Positions 37,761-51,000 of a DNA stretch of 64,000 nucleotides are shown here, piece by piece. Source of the stretch: Balanoglossus misakiensis (lineage: Eukaryota > Hemichordata); assembly GCA_040954595.2 (NCBI GenBank), contig CM082581.2:12400001-12464000 (forward strand). The letters run 5' to 3'. Made by a program: the position numbers and the translations under genes. Position 1 is the first letter of the stretch, and each line of letters starts with the position of its first letter. The notes beneath the pieces were generated by a model that searched no databases, was not told the DNA's origin, and worked only from the letters and a program-made list of their open reading frames with translations.

Positions 37761-38681
37761 TCACCAATAAGGCAAATCCGATTCTCCCGCTGTAGACTTC
37801 CAGTACGAGAACCCGCTCCACTCAACATGTGAGCTTATTCGGAGATCCCGATAATCATCCTCCATCTGCTCTTGTTGTGATACCGTTTTCCACTCTTCAG
37901 AAGTGACTTTGTAGTTGTTCCCATTGTTGCTGTCCCAGTAACTTTGTCCGTTGGCTTCAAAGCAGACACAGAATTCAATGTTCTTTGTATTTGAATTTGG
38001 GGAGATCTCGAACTCGAACGAGAATGTGTCGTATTTTTCTGGGGTCGTGCTCTCCAGTCCAAACGCATAACTCGGAGGCGAATAAATTGCCATGATGTCC
38101 TTGTGTGTTTCCCAGTCATCGAGTGACATTCTGATTTTCACACTTTTCTCGAAGGCTAAGTTACGTACCTTCACGGTCCCCATGATAGTATTCGAGTCTT
38201 TGATGATAACGTTTTCGAGACCCACATTCTCCCTCTCTAACTTTTCTCTGAACTCAAGATAGTTCGATGCTGGCTGTTCAAAGTCAATGATGAAGTTGGT
38301 TGCCAGTGATGACGGTTCAGGGGTTTCGTCGCGGATCAGGTCACCGATTGCTTGGATGTTGAGAGCTGGTGGCATGTCGCTCGGTTCTTGCATTATACGT
38401 ACCGACGTCAGGGAAAGTCCTTTGCTGTCGGCGAACGAAACTCTCTTCTTGATTTTCGATTTCGTGCATGGAGGTTGTGCGGGATTGGCTTCAGCGAGTG
38501 AATTCATGACATTCTCCCTCTTCTCCAGTTCTGAACTCAAACAAGACCGCAGCCTGGCATGTCTGGAAGCGACATAGTTGAGATGTGATTTCAAACCAGT
38601 GAACTCATACTGATTTCTAATGTAAAAGTTGTGAGTTGGCGGGTTTGAGTTCAGCAAAAATAATGAACAGTCGACAGGCAT
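37761..38681 (-). CDS. protein phosphatase 1 regulatory subunit 3 (PPP1R3B/C-like)
   Basis: Glycogen-targeting subunit that brings PP1 catalytic subunit to glycogen and promotes glycogen synthase dephosphorylation. Single coding exon, 306 aa. The PP1-docking RVxF motif is in KKRVSFADSKGLSLT (about residues 83-97). The CBM21 carbohydrate-binding domain covers about 135-270, with IDFEQPASNYLEFR, TVKVRNLAFEKSVKIRM, TFSFEFEI and the sugar-binding NGQSYWDSNNGNNY. The aromatic C-terminus (ending LPYW) resembles the PPP1R3B tail. Vertebrate PPP1R3B-E genes are likewise single coding exons. It is an invertebrate co-orthologue of that group, so no single symbol is assigned. TTTATT at 37515-37520 is a candidate polyadenylation signal. 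Confidence 0.93.
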   Translation of the reverse strand: MPVDCSLFLLNSNPPTHNFYIRNQYEFTGLKSHLNYVASRHARLRSCLSSELEKRENVMNSLAEANPAQPPCTKSKIKKRVSFADSKGLSLTSVRIMQEPSDMPPALNIQAIGDLIRDETPEPSSLATNFIIDFEQPASNYLEFREKLERENVGLENVIIKDSNTIMGTVKVRNLAFEKSVKIRMSLDDWETHKDIMAIYSPPSYAFGLESTTPEKYDTFSFEFEISPNSNTKNIEFCVCFEANGQSYWDSNNGNNYKVTSEEWKTVSQQEQMEDDYRDLRISSHVEWSGFSYWKSTAGESDLPYW

Positions 38682-40596
38682 CTTCGATGTTCCCGATTCT
38701 TGTTGCCGTGGAAATATTGTTGACGCCGTCGATATAACAATCGCTCGAAAAAAAAATCTTCAAATCAAACGTATGATATGGTGGCTGTGTCACGTAACGC
38801 CTTGCTAGTGCTCGTCTATCGAAACGTCTGTCACCCGGAGATGACAGAGCCCATGGCTAGACTTGGCATTGCAACATCGATACAGCATTCCGACCGTTTA
38901 CTGACCAAGCGTGTGTCGATTAGAAGATAGGCAGAGGGATTTCGGGCTAACGATGACGGAATAATTTTTAAAATTAGCATACCTGGACTATTTCATTTCA
39001 TCCAGTGGGTTATAGCTGAAATCTATGGCGTCAACCTCATAAACTTATACGCCAAAAGTTCACCAAGAGAGGGCGCACAGCAGGCCATACGGAAACGTCA
39101 ATCATTATTTTAGAGTGCTAGGCAACGACGAAAGAAGGGACGAGATAGAGAAAAAGACTCAACAAGAAAACTCTATATTACACATTTATTAATCTAATAT
39201 GTTTGGGATTGGAAAATACATTTCAAGGTAGTCTATTTCTGACTTTTTATAATGTGTTCTTGGCAAAATACTAGTATTTCTCTATGGAATATACAAAGTT
39301 CTTGGACACAAAAAGAAAGTGGTGATATAAGTTTTTCTACTTTGAAATGGCATTTTTCTTTCATAAGTTTGCAATTCTTTTTTGCAAAAAATAGGGAAGT
39401 ATCAAACTTCTCAAATTGTACTTTATAATATACAAAATTTACTAGTAACTGCACTAATTTTCTTGTTTTTTTCTAAAACTCTCTCATCACCTGTGACCAC
39501 TCCAACATACACATCAAAGGTATTTCAGAAAATATACAGATATCAATCTTTCTGTAGAAATAAATCTTTTGTGACTCTGTGAGGGCTACATGTCTATTTC
39601 GCCCCCAGCTGTATGAGCAGAATTGATGAAAAGTTAGTCTGGAAGCACGGGAACACTAGTTTTATCTTTATTGGCCACAACAAATCTTCCCTACATCACA
39701 GTTGTCTGTGAATATTAACCCCTTTACCAAGATGGTTTGGTCCAAATCCAAAGAATGTCTCAAGAAATCAGAAATTTGGGATTTACATATAAAGTTTTGT
39801 CTAGCCATATTTGTAAATATTAAAGAGAAAAAAATATGTGTCTAATAATAAGTAAAGTTACTGAACTCTAGATGTTTCTTGTAAATATGATGAGATTTCA
39901 CATTCAATATTGACAGTTAAACAGAATTGGGAATTGAAACTTTTGATAGTCTTTCTTTCTCAAGCAAAAATGTTACGCCATGTCATATATGCTGGCATGT
40001 TTATTTCACTTAATTTTTAGTTCTAAAAAATGTTAATAATATCAAAGAACTTTGATAAAGAAAATTTAAATATCTATTTTCTACATGTGACACCAATGCA
40101 GTAAAGAACATTAAAATTGGTGTCTACAGAGAATAATACGTGTTACAACACAATACTTGTACTTGTAGCAGGTAAACTGTTGTATGTGAAACTCATATTT
40201 ATAAGTTATGTTAAATATTTAGTGATAGGAATGTTCAAACTCAAATAAGAAATGTCTATAATTTTAAGAAAAAGACAGAAAATGAAGTTTGGAAGAGCTA
40301 GTACTGGCCACCAGCTTTAAACCTCAAAAAGAAATTGTAATATTAATAATGCCAAGATTATAGATGTCTAAATTTTACAATTCTAAAATCAAGTACCATG
40401 TACTTTTCAGGTGTATCCTCAACCAGTATCCTAAAACTTACTGTGACAGAAAACTGAAGATATCCATTGCAAACCAAACACCACCCGGCCGTCTTTGCTG
40501 ATGTACCAAGCAGGAGAATCTTTAAACAACACTAATAAATATTTTTTTGACCTTTTCGCTATATAAAAATGCATCTTCTTGCAGAGAGAGCCAACA
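38682..40596. other. PPP1R3-like promoter and ERGIC1 3' UTR region
   Basis: Tandem minus-strand genes flank this 1.9 kb. The part above about 39180 is very AT-rich and may be a long ERGIC1 3' UTR; TTTATT at 39185-39190 is one of several possible minus-strand polyadenylation signals. No other gene seen. Confidence 0.5.
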
Positions 40597-43596
40597 TTAA
40601 CTGAGCTTGCCAAGTTCTGCTTTCTTGAAGACGGCAGCTGCTGTGAAAATCATGGAGTCAATTATGCCAGCGACTGTGAAGGTTCCTCCAACAATGGCAC
40701 AAATCTGTCAAATGAGAAGATGGACAGAAGATCGAGTCATGAAAAACAAGGGCACAGAGCAAGTCATATGTGAACTCATGAGGGCGCTCTAACGTATCGT
40801 GACAATTCAACTAAATCAGGCAGAACCAACTAGAAGACTCAGAACCTCTTTCTCCTCAAGATGATAAGTGGCGATGAAGAAATTGTAAAAAACCAACAAC
40901 ACTAAAAGATCAGCAGATTTCAAACAGGACATACCGTTGTTATGAATGTATAAAATGGAGCTCTTGTCTCATGGTACTTCACTGTGATCGCACTAATGTC
41001 ATAGCGGAACCAGATCGCAGGTAAGACTCTATGGCCATGGCCAAAAGAAACGTAATCCTGGAATTGAAGAATATAGATAAGACATTGATTAGCTTCAAGA
41101 CGGCAGACACTGTATATACTGAAGTTAGCCACCTCGTCCCAGCTAATGACTAAACTATGTGTGAAACTCACCTTGTATGCATATGTATATTGGTAGGAAA
41201 TGTTGGTCTGTCCCCACACGTCTTCATAAACCGTTGGTACTATTTTCATGTAGTAATCATGTGATGATTCCGCTGAAAAAGAAAAGGAAATACAAGTTAT
41301 TAGGGCACTGCCCCATAATACTGAAGTAAAGTTTAAAAAAATACTCACGAAAAATAAAATCACTTACCTCTTCCTCCAGTTTTGTCTCTCTCAGCGAGGG
41401 CATTGAAACTTGCGTGTGAACTTAAACTCAAATTCTGTTGAAAAAGAAAGAATATTTAAAATGGTGTTCGCAGGTAATGAGTATAAATTCATATCACTAT
41501 CAGAGGTGCATTTCCTTCACTCGAATACAAAAGTTTCATGGAATACCATTCTTGTAGATAACAACATACAGATCAACTTACTTTTAAATCATCTCCAAAG
41601 CTGACTTCGTGAATAACATGAGAGAAATCAGGAGTCGCGGGCTGTCGTTGTCCCGATGCGTGGGTCGAAACATGAAAATTACCAGGTACCTGGTGAAAAA
41701 AGCACAAGGCAGATGTATTTATTAGCCTGAATCGGGCACAGAAGAAAACTTCTGCATGATGTCAAAGGTCACCAGGGGGTTCAGAGGGTTAAAGTAACTA
41801 ACAGCTACAGGATATACCTACCTTGTTAACTTTGAACTTGGCTTGAAACCTGCATCCTGTGTTGTCATTCAGGGGGACTTTGTCTGTGTCTTCCAAAAAC
41901 CCTACTTCATGTCTGCCCATGTCGTCTTGAATGTCCAAACCAATAACTGAAATATGAAACATCAAAGAGGAGGTGATGATGATGAAGATGATGAAGATCA
42001 TGATGATGGGTCTCTTGGTAACTGTATCTCTGTTACCCACACCCAAACCACATCTAACAACATGGCCGTCCAAAGTATGACACGCATATAGTGTACTGTT
42101 GCAGTATCAGTATTTATGGAACGAAACAGGCTGAGGCATGACATGTACATGTATATGGAAAACTGTGAATAAAACAGCCAGACAGCCATTTCACTGAATT
42201 GTCGCGTGACATCAATCATTCAATATTTAAGCCAAGGTGCTGAATGCTTTGAAATATATCCATTGAGGTGTCTCTAACAATAAGATGAGCATATTGTGAA
42301 CAAAAACCAATATGGCCGACACACGGCTAGCTGCATGATCCATATGTTGCATTGTGCTCGGAAAACACAAAGTGGCTAACACAAGCGACTCACAAGGCCT
42401 TGCCTATGGGCCAGATTTAAAAGAAATATGACTTGCACATCTGAGAAAAGGGTGAAGATTGAAGCAAAAACAGAGCAATGTATGAAACAAAACTCACGTC
42501 CCCCCCCCCCCCCCCCTTTCATCAGTGCCTGTGGGGACAGAAATAGCACTACAACATTTCTATACTTACATTCACATTTTAATTTTGGTAATGATATATT
42601 CAGCCTTACATTCAACTTTTCAATTTCTCCTGGATTATCCACATACAATTCACTTCTCCTGCAATAGCAAATATAAAGAAAACAGCACATCATAATGTAT
42701 CATGTATGACTGGATCAAGAATATTTTTCCAAATGTGGGTAATTCAACCACGATGACACATCTAAAGCCGTCCTCCAGTGGTGATTTCTATCTTCAACAG
42801 AAGATGGATGGTGGCCATAAAAATACTATTAAATACAACAGAATCTTTTTTAAGTGTTGTAGAATACTTACACATCCGGTGATATGAACGAGGTGAATTC
42901 TGACAATAAAAGGAACACGATAAAGATGGCACTGCAGATAGACACTGTGGATTAGACAGACAAAAAATGATGGTCACTCATACATCTGTCATGCAGAGGT
43001 TTAACATAACCACATAAACTTTAAGTTCCATTATTGATGTTTCTAAAACAACTCCAAATTATAAAACCTTGCTCACCCATTGCCCCAGCCATCGTGGGCT
43101 GGGTCAGATCTTTTGGTATCTTCCGATACACATCGAACCTAGAAAAACAAGCAATAAAACATAATAGTGAATTAAGGGAGTATTTTTATACCAGCAAAAT
43201 ATAACCATTACATCATCGGGATGCGTTCTGTGTTGACAGCTGTCAGGATTTTCAGGGGTCATGAACCTGCCCGACACGTGTACGTCAGCCATATCTATGA
43301 TCAGTTTGTAAACAGTACCATATTTTATAGGTCACTGGAAAGCGCGACACGTTTCAATCACAGCATGCATGGACAAACCAGTGCTGGACTGAGATTGCAA
43401 TATGTCCATCTCTCCGTGATCGAATCCGAGAACACAATCACCGGCACATAAGTGATCAGCGCACACTTTTGAGAAACCTCCCACACAAACACTCGACATA
43501 GAAACAGCTGGGCCCGTCACAACCATAATGAACACATATATGAAACCCTTGTGATACGGCTTATGAACATGCTTACCTGCGGACATCGAACGGCAT
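40597..43596 (-). CDS. ERGIC1: ER-Golgi intermediate compartment protein 1 (ERGIC32)
   Basis: Cycling membrane protein of the early secretory pathway, an Erv41/Erv46-family cargo receptor component. Ten coding exons on the minus strand: 43577-43596, 43077-43138, 42872-42944, 42570-42658, 41822-41946, 41582-41689, 41368-41434, 41172-41272, 40935-41057, 40597-40704; 291 aa (human 290). The N-terminus MPFDVRRFDVYRKIPKDLTQ is nearly identical to human ERGIC1. The first membrane segment is SICSAIFIVFLLLSEF (about 30-45). The lumenal domain contains GLDIQDDMGRHEVG, CRFQAKF, VPGNFHVSTH and KIVPTVYED. PAIWFRYDISAITVKY and GGTFTVAGIIDS lead into the second membrane segment, and the C-terminal tail is short and Lys-containing. 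ERGIC3 and ERGIC2 are excluded by the N-terminus and the lack of the cysteine-rich insert. Confidence 0.97.
41964..42006. repeat. imperfect GAT/GAA microsatellite
   Basis: Run of GATGAT, GAAGAT and variants in ERGIC1 intron 4 (gene orientation). Non-coding. Confidence 0.7.
42500..42516. repeat. poly-C tract
   Basis: 17 C residues in an ERGIC1 intron (poly-G on the transcript), a potential G-quadruplex or sequencing-error site. Confidence 0.85.
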
Positions 43597-44855
43597 GTTG
43601 TCAGTCTGTCTTTCCTACGAACAACCCAGGTTGTCAAATTATTATATACTAACTTGATCAGGTCAAAAAGTGAAATTAATTCACCGGTTCACTTGTGAAC
43701 GTTTTGCTGATTACCACGCATGCTCAACACATGGAGGATTTTGATTGGGTAAAAAGACAAGTGGGTTTCAGGGTGCTTCCGGGTTTACACGTCGACAAAA
43801 ACATAAATATACGCACGTGCTTTGCATTGCAGACATGAAATCTAAGCTTAGAACTGGGAATCAGAGACAGAAGGTTAGGTGGGGTGTTTTTATCTGACGT
43901 TTCATGCCAAGCATTTACAAAAGGTCGTGCCACGAACGCCTAACCAAGTGTAAAAAAAACTAACTTGATGACAGAAAGTGGACAAACTTTCTCTTGCAAG
44001 TGCATGTACATACGCCTAACTGGAATGAAACTTCGAAAGAGCTAGGATGTGATATGTCACCGATCACCGTAATTGGATATTTCTAAGTTCTAAAAAGTCC
44101 GTCTTGGACATCAATTCCGCTCAAGCGTGGAGACTATCTATGGCATTTATTTGGCAGTGTGAGGATGATCTCATGAATAGCACCCTCTAGTGGCCGGGGC
44201 AGCGGAATCAAGTCAGTCTAAACATGTTTTTAAGCATGAACAGATCAACACGAAAAGGCCGTATTAAACGGGGGCGTACTTGTACTCTACTGTAAAATTT
44301 ATGGCCCCAATGTTTGTTTACTGCTGTAAAACAGGAAATATGTAATGGCAAGTTATTTTACGGGCGATTACATTCTTAGTTTCGCCTTGAAAGGTGTGGA
44401 TCCGTGATGACAGGGAGATAATAGCTAGAGAAGATAAACTTGCACGCCTGTTCATTTGATGAACGTGGCGTGAAGACAGACGGAAAAGGGGGAGTGATGT
44501 AGGACGACAAAGACTGCGTATCACTCTGACCGTAACTCATTAACCCGTTGTCGTAAGACCATGAATTTACCACGACATACGGACTGCGTAGGCTTTATGC
44601 AACACCACATCCGGGAATATAAAACAGCACGCGAATATTTGCAATTGCAATGGTAGGGAGACCGGGGAGGCATATCGAAAATATGTAGTTGATCTATTTC
44701 TACTGTCTATAGTTTATCTTTGGTCACAGCTAGCGGGGGGGGGGGGTTATTTTATGTTGAAGCATAGACTCTATGGTTGAAGTTGCTCACGCCAAGACTC
44801 GCCCAACACATGTAGCATATCCCTCAGCGGCTCAGTATGGGAGTTGTCACATCAA

Positions 44856-45044
44856 CAACAGTTCACACGTGATATCCGCTCTCGAACGTACTACGGCGAA
44901 GAGGTGCGACGCATTGGAACCGTTTTGTCATTATGCGACTGTGAAAATATGTTTTTTGATTTCTGAAAATATCTTTTTTCAGGGCCATTCCCACCTCTCC
45001 GCACAGAACGTTCGAGAGCGGATGTCACTTGTGGCGCTGTTGCC
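44856..45044. repeat. long imperfect inverted repeat (foldback)
   Basis: Arms of about 55 nt (44856-44910 and 44990-45044) are inverted relative to each other, with a perfect 16-nt core ATCCGCTCTCGAACGT. The central loop is about 80 nt. Flanks of the core match at roughly three of four positions with single-base gaps. It could be a MITE remnant or an RNA hairpin; no open frame is preserved. Confidence 0.6.
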
Positions 45045-47525
45045 ATTATTATCATCATATCGTGCATCATGGCAAGGGTTTCGCCGGCGGAAGAAAGCCA
45101 CTACAGATATCGACTCCAAGATGCTGTGATGAAAAGCCGGATGTGGAAGCACAGAACAACACGCGAACAAGTCATATATATACATGTAGTAATTAAGCAT
45201 AATTATTCTGGAATTATAAAGAAGACAATATTCAAGGTCTACATGCTTGCGTCTTTCTTGAAGGTAGATTGAAGTAAAAGCGGCGACAAGAGCGCAGAAA
45301 TCCTGTTGGCGGTGTTTATTTTTACTCTCCGCGTTTGTGTTAATACCTGTATGCGGGGTGATGACGAATTTACCACAAATAACCCCAAAAACGGGGAGTT
45401 TCGCACGTACTATGTCTACACCGCTGGAAGCAACGGGATACTATATGTTTTGGCTATTTTTAGTATACTTTTTATAAGTATATATAGGTTTTCTTGTTCT
45501 CCTCACAATTTTATCCCAAGATGGCCATCTCCAGCTCGTCAAAAAGTCGTCTATATGTGTACGCACTACAAAGTATATTGTTATTGCGGAATAAATGCAT
45601 TGAAGTCTTAAATACAATTTTTAACAATTGTTATCATGCCGAATATTCGCACATGGACAATGTTGAGAAGATATGAACACTTGGTGCTGCTAAAGAGAGC
45701 CGAACATGAAACCATACGGTTTATACACAGTTAAAAACTGAAGAAAAAAATTAGTCCAAAGTTATAGATAATGGAGCTTTTAAGACTCTTGTACCATACG
45801 GTTGTTTGTAAAATGTAGTCGACACCTATATTTTTAGTCCGCGGCAGAGTTTTAGACTGGTCCTGATAAGCACACCAATGCGGAGGATCGAAACGAATTT
45901 AGTTTGTGAAGCTCAAATTTTGAAAATTAGTAATTATGTTTCATGGTATTTTCTGTACGTGCTCTCAGTACGCCATCGCAAACTCGTTTCTTCCCGTTTC
46001 ACCGAAAAGGAAACGAAAGTGACATTAAAGTGTTTTTATGGTTTCGGGGGACTGTTTCGCGGCGGCGTTTTGGCGATGAAGGTAAGAGGGGATGACCCCT
46101 TTTCCCATCTGTACACGTATATTTCGGACGTACACAATGGTGCGATCTAAACCGTTTACATGTATTTAGCAGCAGTAATTGACCGAAAATAACTGTGATC
46201 ACAGCAGCGAATACGAAATTGCCTGGAAACGAGTGGGTGGGGTGTTGAAACTCCATGAGGGGGATGCCCTGTTCTGATAATTTTGGGGGTATACCCTGGT
46301 GGGAGTATGATAGCGTTGGCTTCAAATTTGGAGTCCTTTTATTTGTCCGCCGTTCGATTCTTCATCCCCACCTCCTCATCTTCTTAAAACTCGTCTTTTG
46401 TGTACGGCCAAAATTCCACCGAAGCATGAAACCGCGTAACGTTCGTTATGCACCTGTGACCTACCGGGTTAAAGTTTGCTCCACGCGAAATTCTACTCTA
46501 TTTCAATATAGCAGTTATGTAAAAGTCTACCCACGGTCTGTCGGTACAACAAATTGAATGGTTTAAAGCCCCGACGATAAATGACAGACAAGCCTTGAGT
46601 ACGTTATTTTGAGTGGGACTGTGTCACATTTCCCGAGTTCCTAAAAAACGATGCTACAGTATGATCAACGTCCCAAATATGGTCACTCCACAACAAGTGA
46701 TGCGGCGATTCTTTTGGTACAAATGTACCCCCATGTGTGGAGTAACCGCCGACTTGAAACGCAGAACTTGGCCCGTATCCGCGCGAAAAACTGCTTGTAT
46801 AATTCACACTGTTAATGAAAATATGCAGCTGATTAATTTCCCAAACCAGATAGTCTGTTTATATCAGCAATACGCTTATACGTGTATTATATTTTGATAC
46901 AGACTAACGACTTTATAGAAATAATCATCGGTTAAACCATATGTTAGAAACAGACGACCCGCCCGACTTCATGATGTAGAAGAGGACGGGGGCCACAGTT
47001 TATAGCATACACCACAGCCCACATGCCACTGTGGCCTACACGTGTATCTTGCTCATGACCACCACTTTGGAAATGACTCTGAGAGACGGGAATTTCTGCG
47101 CTTCCGATGACCGGACGGCAGCAATACATGTTAGCGGACCACTCTCCTTTGTTGTTAAAACCCATAACTTCCGTTATAGCAGCAGTTTTTAAGAAATAAT
47201 CCGAATCATTTTAATAATCGAGTAGGCCAGATACTGAGTCAGGCCCACCGCTTCCTATGACGTTCCTTTTGAACTTGGCTGTTCGTGGTAAAATGTTGAA
47301 ATAAAAAATAATATTTCCGATAACTGTAGGCGTTTTGAAATGAACATGTCTGTATCTTACTTTATTTGACTTGGTGAATTCTTGTTGATCAACTGAAGCG
47401 CGCTCAAAACCATGAATTTGAAATTTACCGTACAAGGAAAACAGAGAACAAAGCATGGCGTTTTGTGAATGAAACGGATGACAAAACAATTTAAATATGA
47501 ATAACTTTGCAAGTGACATGCTTTG

Positions 47526-47533
47526 TGACGTCA
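47526..47533 (+). promoter_or_regulatory. palindromic cAMP response element
   Basis: Perfect TGACGTCA about 480 bp before the DUSP start codon. CRE control is established for mammalian DUSP1, which makes it a reasonable element here, though one 8-mer can occur by chance. Confidence 0.45.
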
Positions 47534-48007
47534 CGGGGCATATTAGTAATTAGCCTTATGACTGTTGATATAGATATATCAATCCGCCTTATTATACGAT
47601 CGATGTCAGTATTGATCGCAAGTGAAATTCATACATTTGAATACCGAAAGCTATTCTGCATATCATTTTATCGAACTGATATTCTTTGAAGTCACAGAAA
47701 TTTTTATCTAGTAAAATTTTAGCTTTCAGTGCGGGAACTATTTTAAGTGAGTGAGTATTGTTATCACTTCCGATAGGGTGTGAGGGGACTGCAAATGAAT
47801 ATTTATAAGTAGATGAGCCCATTCATGCTATTTCATTCATTCACAACTTGCGTATCAGGCGGGAAGCTTTGTTCAGTGATTTGACTACGACTAACGGGAA
47901 CTGTATTGGCTGAGTCACCACCAGTTATAAACAGTAAACATTTTTAGCATCTTACGAACCCAACTCTCGGACTTCAAAACACAAGAAGCGGGTGCGAACA
48001 CTGCATT

Positions 48008-51000
48008 ATGAGGCTTACCAACATGAGTAACGATCAGAAAATTATCTTGTCCGTACAAACCAGTTCACTCGCCTCGGCTCTGCAGAAAAGCATGGACTCG
48101 ATGTTATTGCTCGACTGCCGACCGTTTCTCGCGTACAACTCGCATCACATCAGCACGGCGCAGAACATCCACTGCCCGACGATCCTGAAGCGTCGCTCGA
48201 AGGGGACAGTCGCCATCGAAAACGTCGTGCCGTGCAAAGACAGTCGAGAGAAACTGCTCAACGGAGGATACACCATGATTGTTGCGTACGATGATGACAC
48301 GGAGGAGTTGGAAACGCTTGGCCAGGATTCCACTTTGAAATTAATATTACGGAGCCTAGTAAACGAGGACTCAATAACTGTCGATCTGTATTTCCTAAGG
48401 GGTAAGTTCACATAAAATATACACTGGTACCTCCATGTTTGGCCAGTCATGCATATCATATCACGAACATATTCAGTGTTAGGCCTATTTGTTTTTTTTT
48501 TGTGTGTGTGTCGCATAGTATTATTTGAAACCATCCTCGCAAAACTATATTTTTTATGCCAGTATTTTTTATGATTAGGTCACCCGCAAAAGCCTAGTTT
48601 TTATTTTAACAACTTTCCGTTCCGCGCGAAAACCTGTATTACCCGTTTAAAACACAGACAATAATTTCCATGCCAAAGCACTGCATTGAATGTAATATAT
48701 ATTTAGATAAAAGACTTGTGAGATATCGCGCGCGCTTTATTAAAATATGAGAGCAGAAGGGGCGGGGTGACTCCATTTGTATTCAAATTAGGGCGTTTCT
48801 TTTATACCACCACCACTACACACGCGCGAACGCAACTGCTGTCGTGTTTGCTCCAGTGACTAAGAGCCACGGTCGGTTTCGCTTCAAATTTATCTCGAAA
48901 GTCGAACACTCTTATTTCTGACGTGTTGAGACAACCAGATGCCAAGTGGAAGGGTCTCATGATTATGCGAAAAAATAATAATGTAAAGGAATCCGCGCGT
49001 TTTGTCCAATCACGTTGCTGTATTTTTGTTATTGGTAGACACGTGTTTAATAAATTTTGCGCGCGCAGAGACATGTGATTATGTTGAACGGAATGCATCG
49101 TAACAAACGAATATGGAATGTCTACACTAGTGTTTCCAGGTGAATTGCATGTAATTCGTGGAGCTACCACATGTAGCGTGGACGTCGCGTATTTGAAATG
49201 AACACAACAAACGCGCGGCGGATATCAACAAAACAGACGCGTACGCGCGTTTAAATGGCCCAGCCCCGTCCGCCCACGCAGTCATCTACTGAACACAATG
49301 GACATTTTGAGCGCATATGGTGATTAGCGCGACGCGTTCATCCGAGAATCATCGACTACAAAATATTACCCTCTTGTAACGATGGCATTTCCGCAATTAT
49401 CACACATTGTCTGAATGTATTAGAACCTTTCACCAAGTATTGTCGCAGCTGACATAAACGTCGAGGCAAACTAATGATATTCATAAACTCACGTGTGTGT
49501 CGTTCCGATAACATGCTTTTCAGAAATAGGAAAATAATTTTATGGTCATTTTTATGTATCAGAACATGTCTTCAGTTATGATGTCGTCAAGTAATTTCAA
49601 GTCTCGCGTGATTTTGCTTATTTAGTTTTTTATCGTGGAAATTACAATTTTGACTTCAACGTTGACGTGCCCGGTGGGTTTAACCACACATATTATTTTC
49701 ATTGGCCTAAGCTACCGACAGTGTTACCCTATTAGTTGAAATTGATTTTTTATCTTTCAAACCGTTGTCTCTCGGGGATTGTCTTTGAACGGCTAGGGAT
49801 GGACATATGCGAACACAAAGATGACGCCCTGGTATATAATCCGTACGTTGGCACGCTTAGTTGATCACCCACGCTCATGATATATGTTACAGAGTACTGT
49901 AATACTTTAATTCAAAAAAGGTGATACATAGGTCACCATTGCGATATAAATGTGTCGCCACATTTCAACTGATTATGACGGATCGTAATCTGCCATATTA
50001 AAAAGATTAAAAATCACAAAATACTGCTGAAATCTGACCCTTATCGTTGATGCTAACCTCCTTACTGAGACACGTTTTATCATATATTCGCCGATTTGCG
50101 ATAATTAGCCTACTGATTCTCAGTGTTCGTCAAGGGAAAGTCATTCTAGTGTGAAAAATTCTACCTCATCCCGATCCCCGTGGCTTGAGCATCACGGGGT
50201 ACGTTTTTTACTTCCGTTTGGACATCTCAGACTTGTTTGTGTGTGTCTGGTTCGACTGCCAAGTTAGGTTTCACATCTGTCACCAACAATGGAGGAAATA
50301 AAACGCTGAGAATAAACACAGAAAGTCGGAAGAGCCGTTATTGTACATCGTCATTTGGAAATAATGAGGCACACGTGGTCGTTGTATAGACACTTCCGGT
50401 GTTCTGAACAATAAAAATCATTTTAATCATCGTGAACACCATTTCCACAAAGAAATAATCATAACTAACCCATTTAACACCAACAAATCTGACAATACAG
50501 TTTCAAACAATAAGCATTCCATTCATCAGTACAAGAACTTCCCCGCCACCGCCGCATTATGCGTGATTTCTATTATTTCATCATTAATTAGTTCCGGTCA
50601 CTTCAATTAGCGTTTATCAATCACCCAATCATATCAATGCTATTGAGATCTCCAAATACCCACATCCGACAGTGATACTATAGGGTGACGGGTTCCTTTA
50701 TGTCCTGGTGGCTTTCCGTTGTTTGATTATATGGTAGTTCGAAAATGAAAAGTCTTTATGACGGAAATTCATATTCCGGGCATTAAACATAATACATTGT
50801 ATCTGTATCATATCTATGACGTGTTCAGACGTGTCTTCAGTGGAATAGAAACGCCAACTCCCACCACTGAAATTTTGAACAGGACACAGTCCTATGGATT
50901 ACGGAGAATGGTTCTGTACAATGTACCGTAGTATCAAATTGTGAAAACAATTTCGGTATTTTAAAACAATATTGTGGTTTCCACTCCGCATTCCGTTTTT

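Larger units (their letters stand above)
43597..48007. other. divergent intergenic region ERGIC1 / DUSP
   Basis: 4.4 kb with no supported protein-coding gene; the open frames are short, overlapping and unrelated to known families. Contains a 12-nt G run (44735-44746), a long imperfect foldback (44856-45044) and a palindromic CRE (47526-47533). Confidence 0.55.

Noticed and set aside
44773-45272. Overlapping open frames in the ERGIC1-DUSP interval
   Set aside because: They run through the foldback on both strands, lack domains and have no splice-linked neighbours.
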